The notes under the pieces are model-generated. The model worked only from the letters and a program-made list of their open reading frames with translations, did no database searches and was not told the DNA's origin. 64,000 bases of DNA. Source: Anaerococcus tetradius ATCC 35098. Its GTDB lineage: Bacteria > Bacillota > Clostridia > Tissierellales > Peptoniphilaceae. Made by a program: the position numbers and the translations under genes. Location: NCBI RefSeq assembly GCF_000159095.1, contig NZ_GG666295.1:470827-534826 (forward strand). Reading direction: 5' to 3'. Below, piece after piece: positions 37,390 to 44,491 of the stretch (its first letter is position 1; each line of letters opens with the position of its first letter).

Positions 37390-38583
37390 ATGACTGATAT
37401 AAAAGCAAAAAAATCTATATTTAATTCCTTACTTTTCAAACTTGTTATAGCAATTATAATCGGTATATTTTTAGGAAATATTTCTAATGAAGGAATGATG
37501 CAAGTTATTTCTACAATAAAGACTATCCTAAGTAATCTTATCAATTATATAGTCCCTATCATAATCCTTGCCTTTATCACACCTGCGATTGTTTCGCTTA
37601 ATGAGAGTGCTGGCAAGGTATTATCTCTAACCCTGATCATTTGCTATCTTTCATCTGTTGGAGCAGCTTTATTTTCATTTTTATCTGGTAAGATGATTAT
37701 TCCTCATCTTAATATTGTAAGTGCAAGCGAAGCTGGTAGGAAGCTTCCAGAAATTCTATTTAAACTGGAGATTCCATCCATAATGCCAGTAATGACAGCA
37801 CTCGTTACTTCAATACTTTTCGGTCTTGCTGTTATCTGGACTAAGTCAGAAAATTGGGCGAATTTATTGAAAGAATTTAACAATATGGTCCTAGAGATAG
37901 TTAACAGGGTAATTATAAGAATCTTACCTGTTTATATAGCATCAACTTTTGCAGAACTTAGTTATGAAGGAGTCATTCTTAGCCAATTTCCTGTCTTTAT
38001 CAAGGTTATAATCTTGGTAATAATGGGTCATTATATATGGCTTGCTCTCCTTTACAGCCTTGGTGGAATTTTCTCTAAGACCAACCCTATGGAAGTCTTA
38101 AAGCACTATCCACCTGCTTATGTTACAGCCCTAGGTACTATGTCTTCTGCTGCAACCCTATCTGTTTGTCTACAGTGTTCTGCCAAAGCCAAAACCTTAG
38201 ATCCAAAGATAAGGGATTTTGTAGTTTCCCTTTGTTCAAACACCCACCTTTGCGGATCTGTTCTTACTGAAACATTTTTCGTAATGATCGTAAGCCAAGT
38301 CCTTTATGGAAAACTTCCAAACACTGGAAATATGATTTTATTTATAATCCTACTTGGAATTTTTGCAATTGGTGCTCCTGGAGTTCCTGGAGGTACTGTT
38401 ATGGCCTCCCTCGGTCTTATTACTTCAGTTCTTGGCTTTGATTCAACAGGAACTGCCCTAATACTTTCTATCTTTGCCCTCCAAGATTCTTTTGGTACAG
38501 CTTGCAACATAACAGGAGATGGGGCCATAGCCTTAATGGTTACAGGTCTATTAAATAAGGTACCAAAAGAGGCAAGGGTTTAG
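37390..38583 (+). CDS. Dicarboxylate/amino acid:cation symporter (DAACS family)
   Basis: A 397-residue secondary transporter with about eight membrane segments and two re-entrant loops. The family features are visible: the serine-rich loop TALGTMSSAATLSV and the motif GAPGVPGGTVMASLG, followed by the NITGDG substrate-binding region. The sequence does not settle whether it imports serine, cysteine or dicarboxylates. It is separated by one base from the cysteine desulfidase gene, so cysteine or a related amino acid is the likely cargo. Confidence 0.88.
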   Translation: MTDIKAKKSIFNSLLFKLVIAIIIGIFLGNISNEGMMQVISTIKTILSNLINYIVPIIILAFITPAIVSLNESAGKVLSLTLIICYLSSVGAALFSFLSGKMIIPHLNIVSASEAGRKLPEILFKLEIPSIMPVMTALVTSILFGLAVIWTKSENWANLLKEFNNMVLEIVNRVIIRILPVYIASTFAELSYEGVILSQFPVFIKVIILVIMGHYIWLALLYSLGGIFSKTNPMEVLKHYPPAYVTALGTMSSAATLSVCLQCSAKAKTLDPKIRDFVVSLCSNTHLCGSVLTETFFVMIVSQVLYGKLPNTGNMILFIILLGIFAIGAPGVPGGTVMASLGLITSVLGFDSTGTALILSIFALQDSFGTACNITGDGAIALMVTGLLNKVPKEARV

Positions 38584-38584
38584 T

Positions 38585-39853
38585 ATGACAGATTTTAAAA
38601 AAATTATAAGAGATGAGCTAATCCCTGCCACAGGTTGTACAGAGCCTATAGCTATAGCCTATGCCGCAGCCAAGGCAAGAGAAACCCTTGGAAGTAATCC
38701 AGATGAAATTATTGCTAATCTATCTAGTAATATAATAAAAAACGCCAAGGCGGTTACAGTTCCAGGAACTGATGGAAGAAAGGGAATTGAGATATCCATT
38801 GTTGCTGGAGCCTTCCTTGGCAAGGCCTCTAAGAAACTCGAAGTCCTTTCTAATATAGATAAGTCACAATTAGATAAGTGCGATAAATTTATCGAAGAAG
38901 GAAGAGTTAAGCTCAATCTAGTTAAAGATAAGGATGGAGTTTTTGTAGAGATAATTTGCAAAAATAAAACAGATAAGGCTTCAGTAGTAATTACTGCTAG
39001 CCATACCAATATCACAGAAATCAGAAAAAATGATGAGCTAATTTTTTCCAAAGAAAATAATGAAAATCAAAAGCAGGATTTGGAATTTTCTTTCGATAAG
39101 GTCTACGACTTTGCAAAAACTTGCGACTATGCAGATATAAAAGATGTCCTAGACAGGCAAATTTCTTACAACCAAGCCATAGCCTCAGCTGGTCTATCAA
39201 ACGATTGGGGTGCAAATATTGGAAAATTAATCCTATCTAATAACCCATCCAACTACTACGAAAAACTTGTAGCCTTCGCTGCTGCAGGCTCTGATGCGAG
39301 AATGGACGGTTGCGAGCTACCAGTTATAATCAATTCTGGTTCGGGCAATCAAGGTATAACAACTTCAGTTCCCATAATCCTATATGCCAAAGACAAGGGT
39401 TTTTCTGATGATGACTTGTATAGGGCTTTGATTTTCTCAAATTTAATCGCTCTTTATATAAAAAATGAAATAGGCAAGCTTTCTGCTTATTGTGGAGTAG
39501 TTTCAGCCTCTGCTGCTGTTATCTCTTCAATCGCCTTCATCAACAAAGAAGATAGGAAGATAATAGAAGAAACTATAACTAACGCCCTTGCAGTAAATTC
39601 TGGTATAATCTGCGATGGTGCTAAATCATCATGTGCTATGAAAATTGCTTCAAGTCTTAGAAATGCAAGCCTTGCCTATATACAGGCTAAGACAAACAAC
39701 TCCTTTAGAAGTGGAGATGGAATAGTAAAAGAAGATATAGATAAAACTATTGAAACTGTAGCAAGAATAGCCAAGTACGGGATGAAGAAGACTGACGAGG
39801 TAGTCCTAAGTGAAATGATAAATAATCATGACTACCTAAGTGATTTCGAATAA
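38585..39853 (+). CDS. cyuA: L-cysteine desulfidase (UPF0597/CyuA family)
   Basis: This iron-sulfur enzyme converts L-cysteine to pyruvate, ammonia and sulfide. Signatures are PATGCTEPIA with C18, SGSGNQGI and, late in the protein, ICDGAKSSCAMK; the cysteines fit the cluster ligands described for the family. Length is 422 residues. It is in one operon with the symporter, which implies import and breakdown of a sulfur amino acid as a carbon, nitrogen or sulfide source. Serine deamination is an alternative for this family. Confidence 0.9.
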   Translation: MTDFKKIIRDELIPATGCTEPIAIAYAAAKARETLGSNPDEIIANLSSNIIKNAKAVTVPGTDGRKGIEISIVAGAFLGKASKKLEVLSNIDKSQLDKCDKFIEEGRVKLNLVKDKDGVFVEIICKNKTDKASVVITASHTNITEIRKNDELIFSKENNENQKQDLEFSFDKVYDFAKTCDYADIKDVLDRQISYNQAIASAGLSNDWGANIGKLILSNNPSNYYEKLVAFAAAGSDARMDGCELPVIINSGSGNQGITTSVPIILYAKDKGFSDDDLYRALIFSNLIALYIKNEIGKLSAYCGVVSASAAVISSIAFINKEDRKIIEETITNALAVNSGIICDGAKSSCAMKIASSLRNASLAYIQAKTNNSFRSGDGIVKEDIDKTIETVARIAKYGMKKTDEVVLSEMINNHDYLSDFE

Positions 39854-39887
39854 GTTTTTTTATCCTTTTGGATGATAAGAGCCTAGC

Positions 39888-39924
39888 AAAAAAAGACGAG
39901 CCTGACTTTAAGTCTAGCTCGTCT
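39888..39924 (-). terminator. Intrinsic terminator after the molybdopterin-binding gene
   Basis: Arms agacgagc (39894-39901) and gctcgtct (39917-39924), with further pairing inside, form a hairpin. On the minus strand a T run follows (forward A 39888-39894). It also lies after the plus-strand cyuA gene and may act for both. Confidence 0.65.
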
Positions 39925-39941
39925 ATTCTTAGGTTTAAAAA

Positions 39942-40151
39942 TTAGTCAACAGCTACCATAACGTTGCTTGCCTTGATTACTGCATAAGCTTCTTTACCTT
40001 TTTCAAGACCAAGTTCTTCGATAGCGTTGTTAGTGATAGATGATGTGATGATAGTTCCGTTTCCGATGTCAATTTTAACAATTCCATTAACTGCACCCTC
40101 AACAACTTCTACTACTTTACCTTTAATTGTATTTCTTGCTGAAATTTTCAT
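39942..40151 (-). CDS. Molybdopterin-binding (Mop/TOBE) protein
   Basis: A stand-alone TOBE domain of 69 residues (MKISARNTIKGKV start, EGAVNGIVKIDIG, YAVIKASNVMVAVD end). Such Mop proteins bind molybdate or tungstate. It starts 24 bases after the ldh stop and is followed by a terminator, so it may be the second gene of an ldh transcript, which is an odd pairing. No modABC or molybdenum-enzyme gene lies in the window. Confidence 0.9.
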   Translation of the reverse strand: MKISARNTIKGKVVEVVEGAVNGIVKIDIGNGTIITSSITNNAIEELGLEKGKEAYAVIKASNVMVAVD

Positions 40152-40175
40152 AATTTCCTCCTTATATCTTATTTT

Positions 40176-41123
40176 CTAATTATTATACCCTAAATCAGCC
40201 AAAAGAAAATTTTCTTTTAAAGCCTTACATGAGGCATCAAACATTTTCTGTTCCCTATCATCAATTGGCATCTCCAAGATTTTTTCTGCACCATTCTTGC
40301 CAATTACAGTAGGAACTCCTGTATAAAGACCCTCATTTTTATATTCACCCCTTAGATAGGCAGAAGCCATAAGGACTTTCTTTTCATCGAGAAGGATTGC
40401 CCTAGTGAAGGCTAATAGGCAGTTTGCTATGCCAAAATGTGTAGCTCCCTTACCCTTAATTATCCTAAAGGCCTTATCCCTAATCAAATCTCCAACCTTA
40501 TCCTTATAAGTGTCGTCAATATTTTTTATAAACTTATCTATGGCTATACCATTTATGTTAGCATTAGACCAAACTGCCACAGAAGAATTGCCATGTTCTC
40601 CTATTACATAGGCATTAATATCACTTACATTGAAGCCTGTTTCTATTGCTAGATATTGGGCAAATCTTGCTGTATCGAGACTTGTTCCTGTTCCAACTAT
40701 TTTTTCATAAGGGAAATCTGATACTTCCCTTACTACTCTTGCTATAACATCGACAGGATTTGTAGCTAGTAGGATTACTCCCTTATAGCCTGCTTCAACG
40801 ACCTTAGGAATAGTATCTAAGACCATCTCGCTTGCAATTTTTATATCATCAAGTCTATTTTTTAGATTCTTTTGGCTGTTACCATAAGCAAGAACAACAA
40901 GGTCACAGTCTTTGCAATCTTCATAAGTTCCTCTTTTTACAATAGTAGCAGATGAAGTCAAAACTGTTGCATCCAACAAATCATTGACATCTGCAAGTTC
41001 CTTATCTTTTCTAATATCTATAATAGCAAGTTCTGTGGCAAGTCCCGAATTTATCAATGAAAAGGCATAGGAGCTTCCAACAAAACCATCACCAATTAGT
41101 ACAACTTTATTTCCATTTTTCAT
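40176..41123 (-). CDS. ldh: L-lactate dehydrogenase
   Basis: A 315-residue NAD-dependent dehydrogenase that converts pyruvate to L-lactate. The Rossmann start is VVLIGDGFVGSSYAF, the catalytic histidine lies in VIGEHGNSSVAVW, and NPVDVIARV plus GTGTSLDTARF match LDH rather than malate dehydrogenase. Allosteric regulation by fructose bisphosphate is common in the family but cannot be read here. A GGTGG site precedes the ATG. Confidence 0.95.
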   Translation of the reverse strand: MKNGNKVVLIGDGFVGSSYAFSLINSGLATELAIIDIRKDKELADVNDLLDATVLTSSATIVKRGTYEDCKDCDLVVLAYGNSQKNLKNRLDDIKIASEMVLDTIPKVVEAGYKGVILLATNPVDVIARVVREVSDFPYEKIVGTGTSLDTARFAQYLAIETGFNVSDINAYVIGEHGNSSVAVWSNANINGIAIDKFIKNIDDTYKDKVGDLIRDKAFRIIKGKGATHFGIANCLLAFTRAILLDEKKVLMASAYLRGEYKNEGLYTGVPTVIGKNGAEKILEMPIDDREQKMFDASCKALKENFLLADLGYNN

Positions 41124-41178
41124 ATTCTACCACCTATAAATTTATATAATTGTTCATTAATATATAATATTTATCAAA

Positions 41179-41216
41179 GCAAAAGACTTGAAGGGCCAAA
41201 AACCCCCTCAAGTCTT
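41179..41216 (-). terminator. Intrinsic terminator after the 50-residue protein gene
   Basis: Arms aagacttg (41183-41190) and caagtctt (41209-41216), with extra G-C pairs and one bulge inside, form a strong stem. On the minus strand TTTT-GC-TTTG follows. It lies 8 bases after the small gene. Confidence 0.65.
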
Positions 41217-41223
41217 ATTGATT

Positions 41224-41376
41224 CTATTTGTCTGGATTCTTATATCCATCCTCAACTATTTCTTCACCCTTGCATGTATTGAATTTTTTACCATTAAATT
41301 CTTCTATACCGCAATATTCACCATTTTTTGTATTTTTTTCTTCTTCAGATTTTTTTATATCTTTCTTTTCAGTCAT
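41224..41376 (-). CDS. Small two-cysteine acidic protein, function unknown
   Basis: An uncounted short gene of 50 residues. It begins MTEKKDIKKSEEEKNTKNG and ends NPDK. An AAAGGAAG site lies 6 bases before the ATG and a terminator follows the stop, which supports a real gene. The N-terminal half is lysine and glutamate rich; two cysteines sit in GEYCGIEE and KFNTCKGE, 13 residues apart. No membrane segment or known domain was recognised. It sits between ldh and the hydrolase gene. Confidence 0.6.
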   Translation of the reverse strand: MTEKKDIKKSEEEKNTKNGEYCGIEEFNGKKFNTCKGEEIVEDGYKNPDK

Positions 41377-41428
41377 AATAACTTCCTTTCTTTTCTAACC
41401 ACTCAATATATACCCGAAAATTTAATTT

Positions 41429-42436
41429 TTAATCTTCTAAAATTCCTAAAATGTCCCAATAAACCATTTCTTTTTCATCTTCATTTAAAATTTCATGGCG
41501 CATATTTTGGTAACTTTTGCTTTTGATATTTTTGTATCCTAGGGATTTGAGTAGGCTTAGGGATTTTTCTATTCCCTTAGAGCCCTTGGTTATTATATCA
41601 TCCTCACCTGTTAGGTTATAGATAGGAAGATTAGGGTTTTTGACCTTGTATTTTGATTTTTGTGAAAGCTTTTTGTTAATTTCAACAAGGACTTTGGTAT
41701 ATCCCATAGTAAAGCTAAATATTCTTTGGGGATCCTTGTATTTCTTTTGCCTATTTTCCTCATTATAAGAAATAAAATCGAGACTCGCATCAGAATTTCC
41801 CACTAAGTGGTTAATCAGATTTGCCCTCCTATAAGCTCCTGTATAGAAGTTAACTATATTTAAGAAAAACACAAGTAGACCTGCCAAAGGATCTTGGACT
41901 GGCGTACCATTTAGGATTAATTTATCAATCATCCTATCGTATTTTTGCAAATAAACCCTAGCCGTCATAGAGCCCATAGAATGACCTAGCATATATAGGG
42001 GAAGACCGGGATATTTCAATTTTACATAGCTACTTACGAGGACAGTATCTCCTACTAGCTCGCTTGCCCTTTTCATATGGCCTTTAGGATAGGACTCACT
42101 AAGTGATCTACCATGGCCCCTGTGGTCATGTATTATAACTACATAACCCTTATCATTTAAGAATTTTGCAAAGTCCATGTAGTTTCCTCCATGCTCACTC
42201 ATCCCATGAACTAATTGGACTATGCCTTTTGGCCTTTTCTTTTCTAATTCTCTTACGAAAATATCAAAACCATCAGCTCCAGTTAGGTAAAATTCTCTAT
42301 AATTTTCAATAGACTTTACTTCAATTTTTTTGTAAAATTTGCTCCCATCGTCAATTGCTTCGTGGCGCTTATCCTTTATATAATAATAAAGTTGAGGCAA
42401 AAGTAAGATAATTAAAACTATTGCTATATATTTCAT
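41429..42436 (-). CDS. Alpha/beta hydrolase, monoacylglycerol-lipase-like
   Basis: A 335-residue hydrolase with one N-terminal membrane segment (YIAIVLIILLLPQLYYYI). The fold starts at GIVQLVHGMSEHGG (oxyanion region). The nucleophile elbow is LGHSMGS and a late acid (GEDDIITKG) and histidine (NMRHEIL) complete the triad. The HGMSEHGG motif is typical of the serine aminopeptidase S33/Hydrolase_4 family, which includes monoacylglycerol lipases and lysophospholipases. The active site may face either side; with the N-in helix it would be outside. The start at 42436 follows AAAGGAGG. Confidence 0.88.
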   Translation of the reverse strand: MKYIAIVLIILLLPQLYYYIKDKRHEAIDDGSKFYKKIEVKSIENYREFYLTGADGFDIFVRELEKKRPKGIVQLVHGMSEHGGNYMDFAKFLNDKGYVVIIHDHRGHGRSLSESYPKGHMKRASELVGDTVLVSSYVKLKYPGLPLYMLGHSMGSMTARVYLQKYDRMIDKLILNGTPVQDPLAGLLVFFLNIVNFYTGAYRRANLINHLVGNSDASLDFISYNEENRQKKYKDPQRIFSFTMGYTKVLVEINKKLSQKSKYKVKNPNLPIYNLTGEDDIITKGSKGIEKSLSLLKSLGYKNIKSKSYQNMRHEILNEDEKEMVYWDILGILED

Positions 42437-42493
42437 AAATTCCTCCTTTAAATTACAAGGCCTATAATTCAAATTCTTATTTTGTTGAGGCTA

Positions 42494-43138
42494 CTAATGG
42501 CAAGCTCCTCCGCTTATTTTTAGGTCTTGCTTATCTTCGTATTTTATGATAGCCCTAATAGCAGCCCTTATTGCCCTTAGCATATCATCAAGATTCATTG
42601 AAGCAGTATCCTTCTTATCCAAAACTTGATCTGGAAGAAAGGGTATGTGTATAAAACCTGCCCTCATATTGCCATATTTTTTTGCCAAATAGAGGTCTTG
42701 GTACATAACATGATTACAAAGAAAGGTCCCAGCCGTATTTGAGATTGAGGCTGGTAATTTTTCTTTCCTTATCTCTTCCACAATAGCTTTAATGGGAATA
42801 GTTGCAAAATAAGCCGTATCGCCATCCTCTCTTATTTTTTCATCTATGGGCATATTTCCTTCATTATCAGAAATTTTCGCATCATCAATATTAATAGCGA
42901 CCCTTTCTACGCTTATGTCACTTCTTCCACCTGCCTGACCCAGAGAAAGTATTACATCTGGTCTAACTTCCTTAATTTTTCTTTCAATGACTTCTTCAGC
43001 CTTGCCAAAAACTGTCGGTATTTCTAACTTTATTAGCTGGCATGATTCTATATTATCATCAAGACCCTTAATAACTTCTAGGGCTGGATTGATTTTTTCA
43101 CCTCCAAAGGGATCAAAAGCCGTTATTAAAATTTTCAT
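42494..43138 (-). CDS. pcp: Pyroglutamyl-peptidase I
   Basis: A 214-residue cysteine peptidase that removes N-terminal pyroglutamate. The start (ITAFDPFGGEKINPA) and the catalytic segment SNTAGTFLCNHVMY are diagnostic; the histidine is in FIHIPFLPDQ. A conserved glutamate lies in VERVAINIDDA. It has a GGAGGC site and is divergent from the rhodanese gene. It fits a peptide-fermenting lifestyle. Confidence 0.94.
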   Translation of the reverse strand: MKILITAFDPFGGEKINPALEVIKGLDDNIESCQLIKLEIPTVFGKAEEVIERKIKEVRPDVILSLGQAGGRSDISVERVAINIDDAKISDNEGNMPIDEKIREDGDTAYFATIPIKAIVEEIRKEKLPASISNTAGTFLCNHVMYQDLYLAKKYGNMRAGFIHIPFLPDQVLDKKDTASMNLDDMLRAIRAAIRAIIKYEDKQDLKISGGACH

Positions 43139-43193
43139 CTTTGCCTCCTATTTCTTATATTGTACTATATCTTTTATGAAAGTTATTAATTGG

Positions 43194-43199
43194 TATAAT
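43194..43199 (+). promoter_or_regulatory. -10 element of the rhodanese gene
   Basis: TATAAT at 43194-43199 is followed by A-rich sequence and the AAAGGAGG site. No good -35 was found at 17 bases. Confidence 0.4.
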
Positions 43200-43217
43200 G
43201 AAAAAAAAGGAGGCTTT

Positions 43218-43514
43218 ATGTTTAGTAAGATAATGTCCGGTGAGGACCTCGAAAGAAATAAAGATAATTTCGATATAATAGACGTAAGAACTAAGGAAGA
43301 ATACGACGAGGGTCATGTCGAAAGCGCTATAAATATCCCCTATGATGAAATTCTAGAACATTTGGATATGATAAATAAGGATAAGCCAACCGTCCTTTAT
43401 TGTAGGTCAAATTCCAGGGCTGAGATTGCAAGTCTATCCCTTAAATCAGTAGGCTTTGTCTATATCTATATAGCTGATGGAGTTAGCCTTTACGATTATA
43501 AGCTTGTAAAATAA
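43218..43514 (+). CDS. Rhodanese-domain protein
   Basis: A single-domain rhodanese of 98 residues. It contains FDIIDVRTKEEYDEGHV and the active-site loop LYCRSNSRAE, in which the cysteine should carry a persulfide. AAAGGAGG lies 5 bases before the ATG at 43218. It stands alone between pcp and a strong terminator. It could take part in sulfide handling together with the cysteine desulfidase 4 kb away; this is conjecture. Confidence 0.88.
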   Translation: MFSKIMSGEDLERNKDNFDIIDVRTKEEYDEGHVESAINIPYDEILEHLDMINKDKPTVLYCRSNSRAEIASLSLKSVGFVYIYIADGVSLYDYKLVK

Positions 43515-43517
43515 AAG

Positions 43518-43556
43518 CAGCTTGAGAAATCCCTTCGTTTCTCAAGCTGTTTTTTT
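43518..43556 (+). terminator. Strong intrinsic terminator after the rhodanese gene
   Basis: A perfect 12-bp stem (cagcttgagaaa 43518-43529 with 43538-43549) and an 8-base loop are followed by seven T (43550-43556). The end overlaps the last base pairs of the convergent cold-shock gene; it may also stop transcription from that side. Confidence 0.85.
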
Positions 43557-43761
43557 AATCTTCTATTATCTTTACTCTTATTGCCTGGGGCCCCCTAGGG
43601 GCTTGTTTTATTTCAAATTCCACCTTTTGACCTGCAAAGAGTTTTTTATAGTCGTCATCTGCTTCTATATCAGTATAGTGGACGAAAAGGTCATCTCCTG
43701 ACCATTTGATAAATCCAAAACCTCTTTTGTTGTCAAAAAGTTTCACTTCTCCTTTATTCAT
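43555..43761 (-). CDS. Cold-shock domain protein
   Basis: A 68-residue OB-fold RNA-binding protein. RNP1 is KRGFGFIKW and RNP2 is LFVHYTDI (canonical form VFVHxxxI). It starts one base after the methyltransferase stop, so it is probably translated from the valS transcript as well as possibly its own. Acts as an RNA chaperone in this family. Confidence 0.92.
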   Translation of the reverse strand: MNKGEVKLFDNKRGFGFIKWSGDDLFVHYTDIEADDDYKKLFAGQKVEFEIKQAPRGPQAIRVKIIED

Positions 43762-43762
43762 C

Positions 43763-44491
43763 CTACTCCTTTTTTAGGGAAAAAAGTATTCTAAGACTAT
43801 CATCCTTCACTTCTTCCATATCGTCCTCATCAAAAATTTCTATATCCTTAAAGCCAGCTTCTCTTGCAAATTTTAACACTTCATCTATTTCATAGACTCT
43901 TTCTTGCTGAAATTCTCTGACCCTCCTATAGGACCCATCTTCATTTTCTATGAAAAAATCAAGATGCATATCAACTAGGTCATCTTCCAAGTAATTGTCC
44001 CAAGTATAGAAAATATCTTCATACTCATAGACATAGCAGTTAGAGCCGAAAATTTCTCTCATCTTGTAGACTGAATTGATATCAAAGACCAAAAGTCCAC
44101 CCTTTTTGAGGTTCCTATAAGAATTTCTCAATAATTTTTCCAAGTCCCCTTCCTCAGTAAGGTAGTTTATGGAATCAAGGAGGATAACTATAAGGTCATA
44201 GAAATTTTCATTACAGAAATCCACCATATCATAATGAATGAGATTGACATTGGCTTGGTCATATTTTTCGGCAAAGACATTAAGCATATCGCTTGATAGG
44301 TCTAGGGCGTCTATATTTTTGAAATCACCAAAGAAAAATCTGGTCAACATGCCAGAGCCTGCTGCAAGCTCTAGCATATTTTCCTTTTTTATGTGATTTT
44401 TCTCACACAATCCTTTGATATTTGAAGCATATTTTTCATATTCTATATCAAAGCTAAGTTTATCATAGATATAGGAAAATTCATCGTACAT
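43763..44491 (-). CDS. Class I SAM-dependent methyltransferase
   Basis: A 242-residue methyltransferase. Motif I is MLELAAGSGMLTRFF, with DALDLSSDMLNV after it and FYDLIVILLDSINYL as the post-motif region. The N-terminal YDEFSYIYDKLSFDIEYEKYA helix pattern is common in small-molecule methyltransferases of Firmicutes. Substrate unknown. Its ATG overlaps the valS stop by one base. Confidence 0.88.
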   Translation of the reverse strand: MYDEFSYIYDKLSFDIEYEKYASNIKGLCEKNHIKKENMLELAAGSGMLTRFFFGDFKNIDALDLSSDMLNVFAEKYDQANVNLIHYDMVDFCNENFYDLIVILLDSINYLTEEGDLEKLLRNSYRNLKKGGLLVFDINSVYKMREIFGSNCYVYEYEDIFYTWDNYLEDDLVDMHLDFFIENEDGSYRRVREFQQERVYEIDEVLKFAREAGFKDIEIFDEDDMEEVKDDSLRILFSLKKE

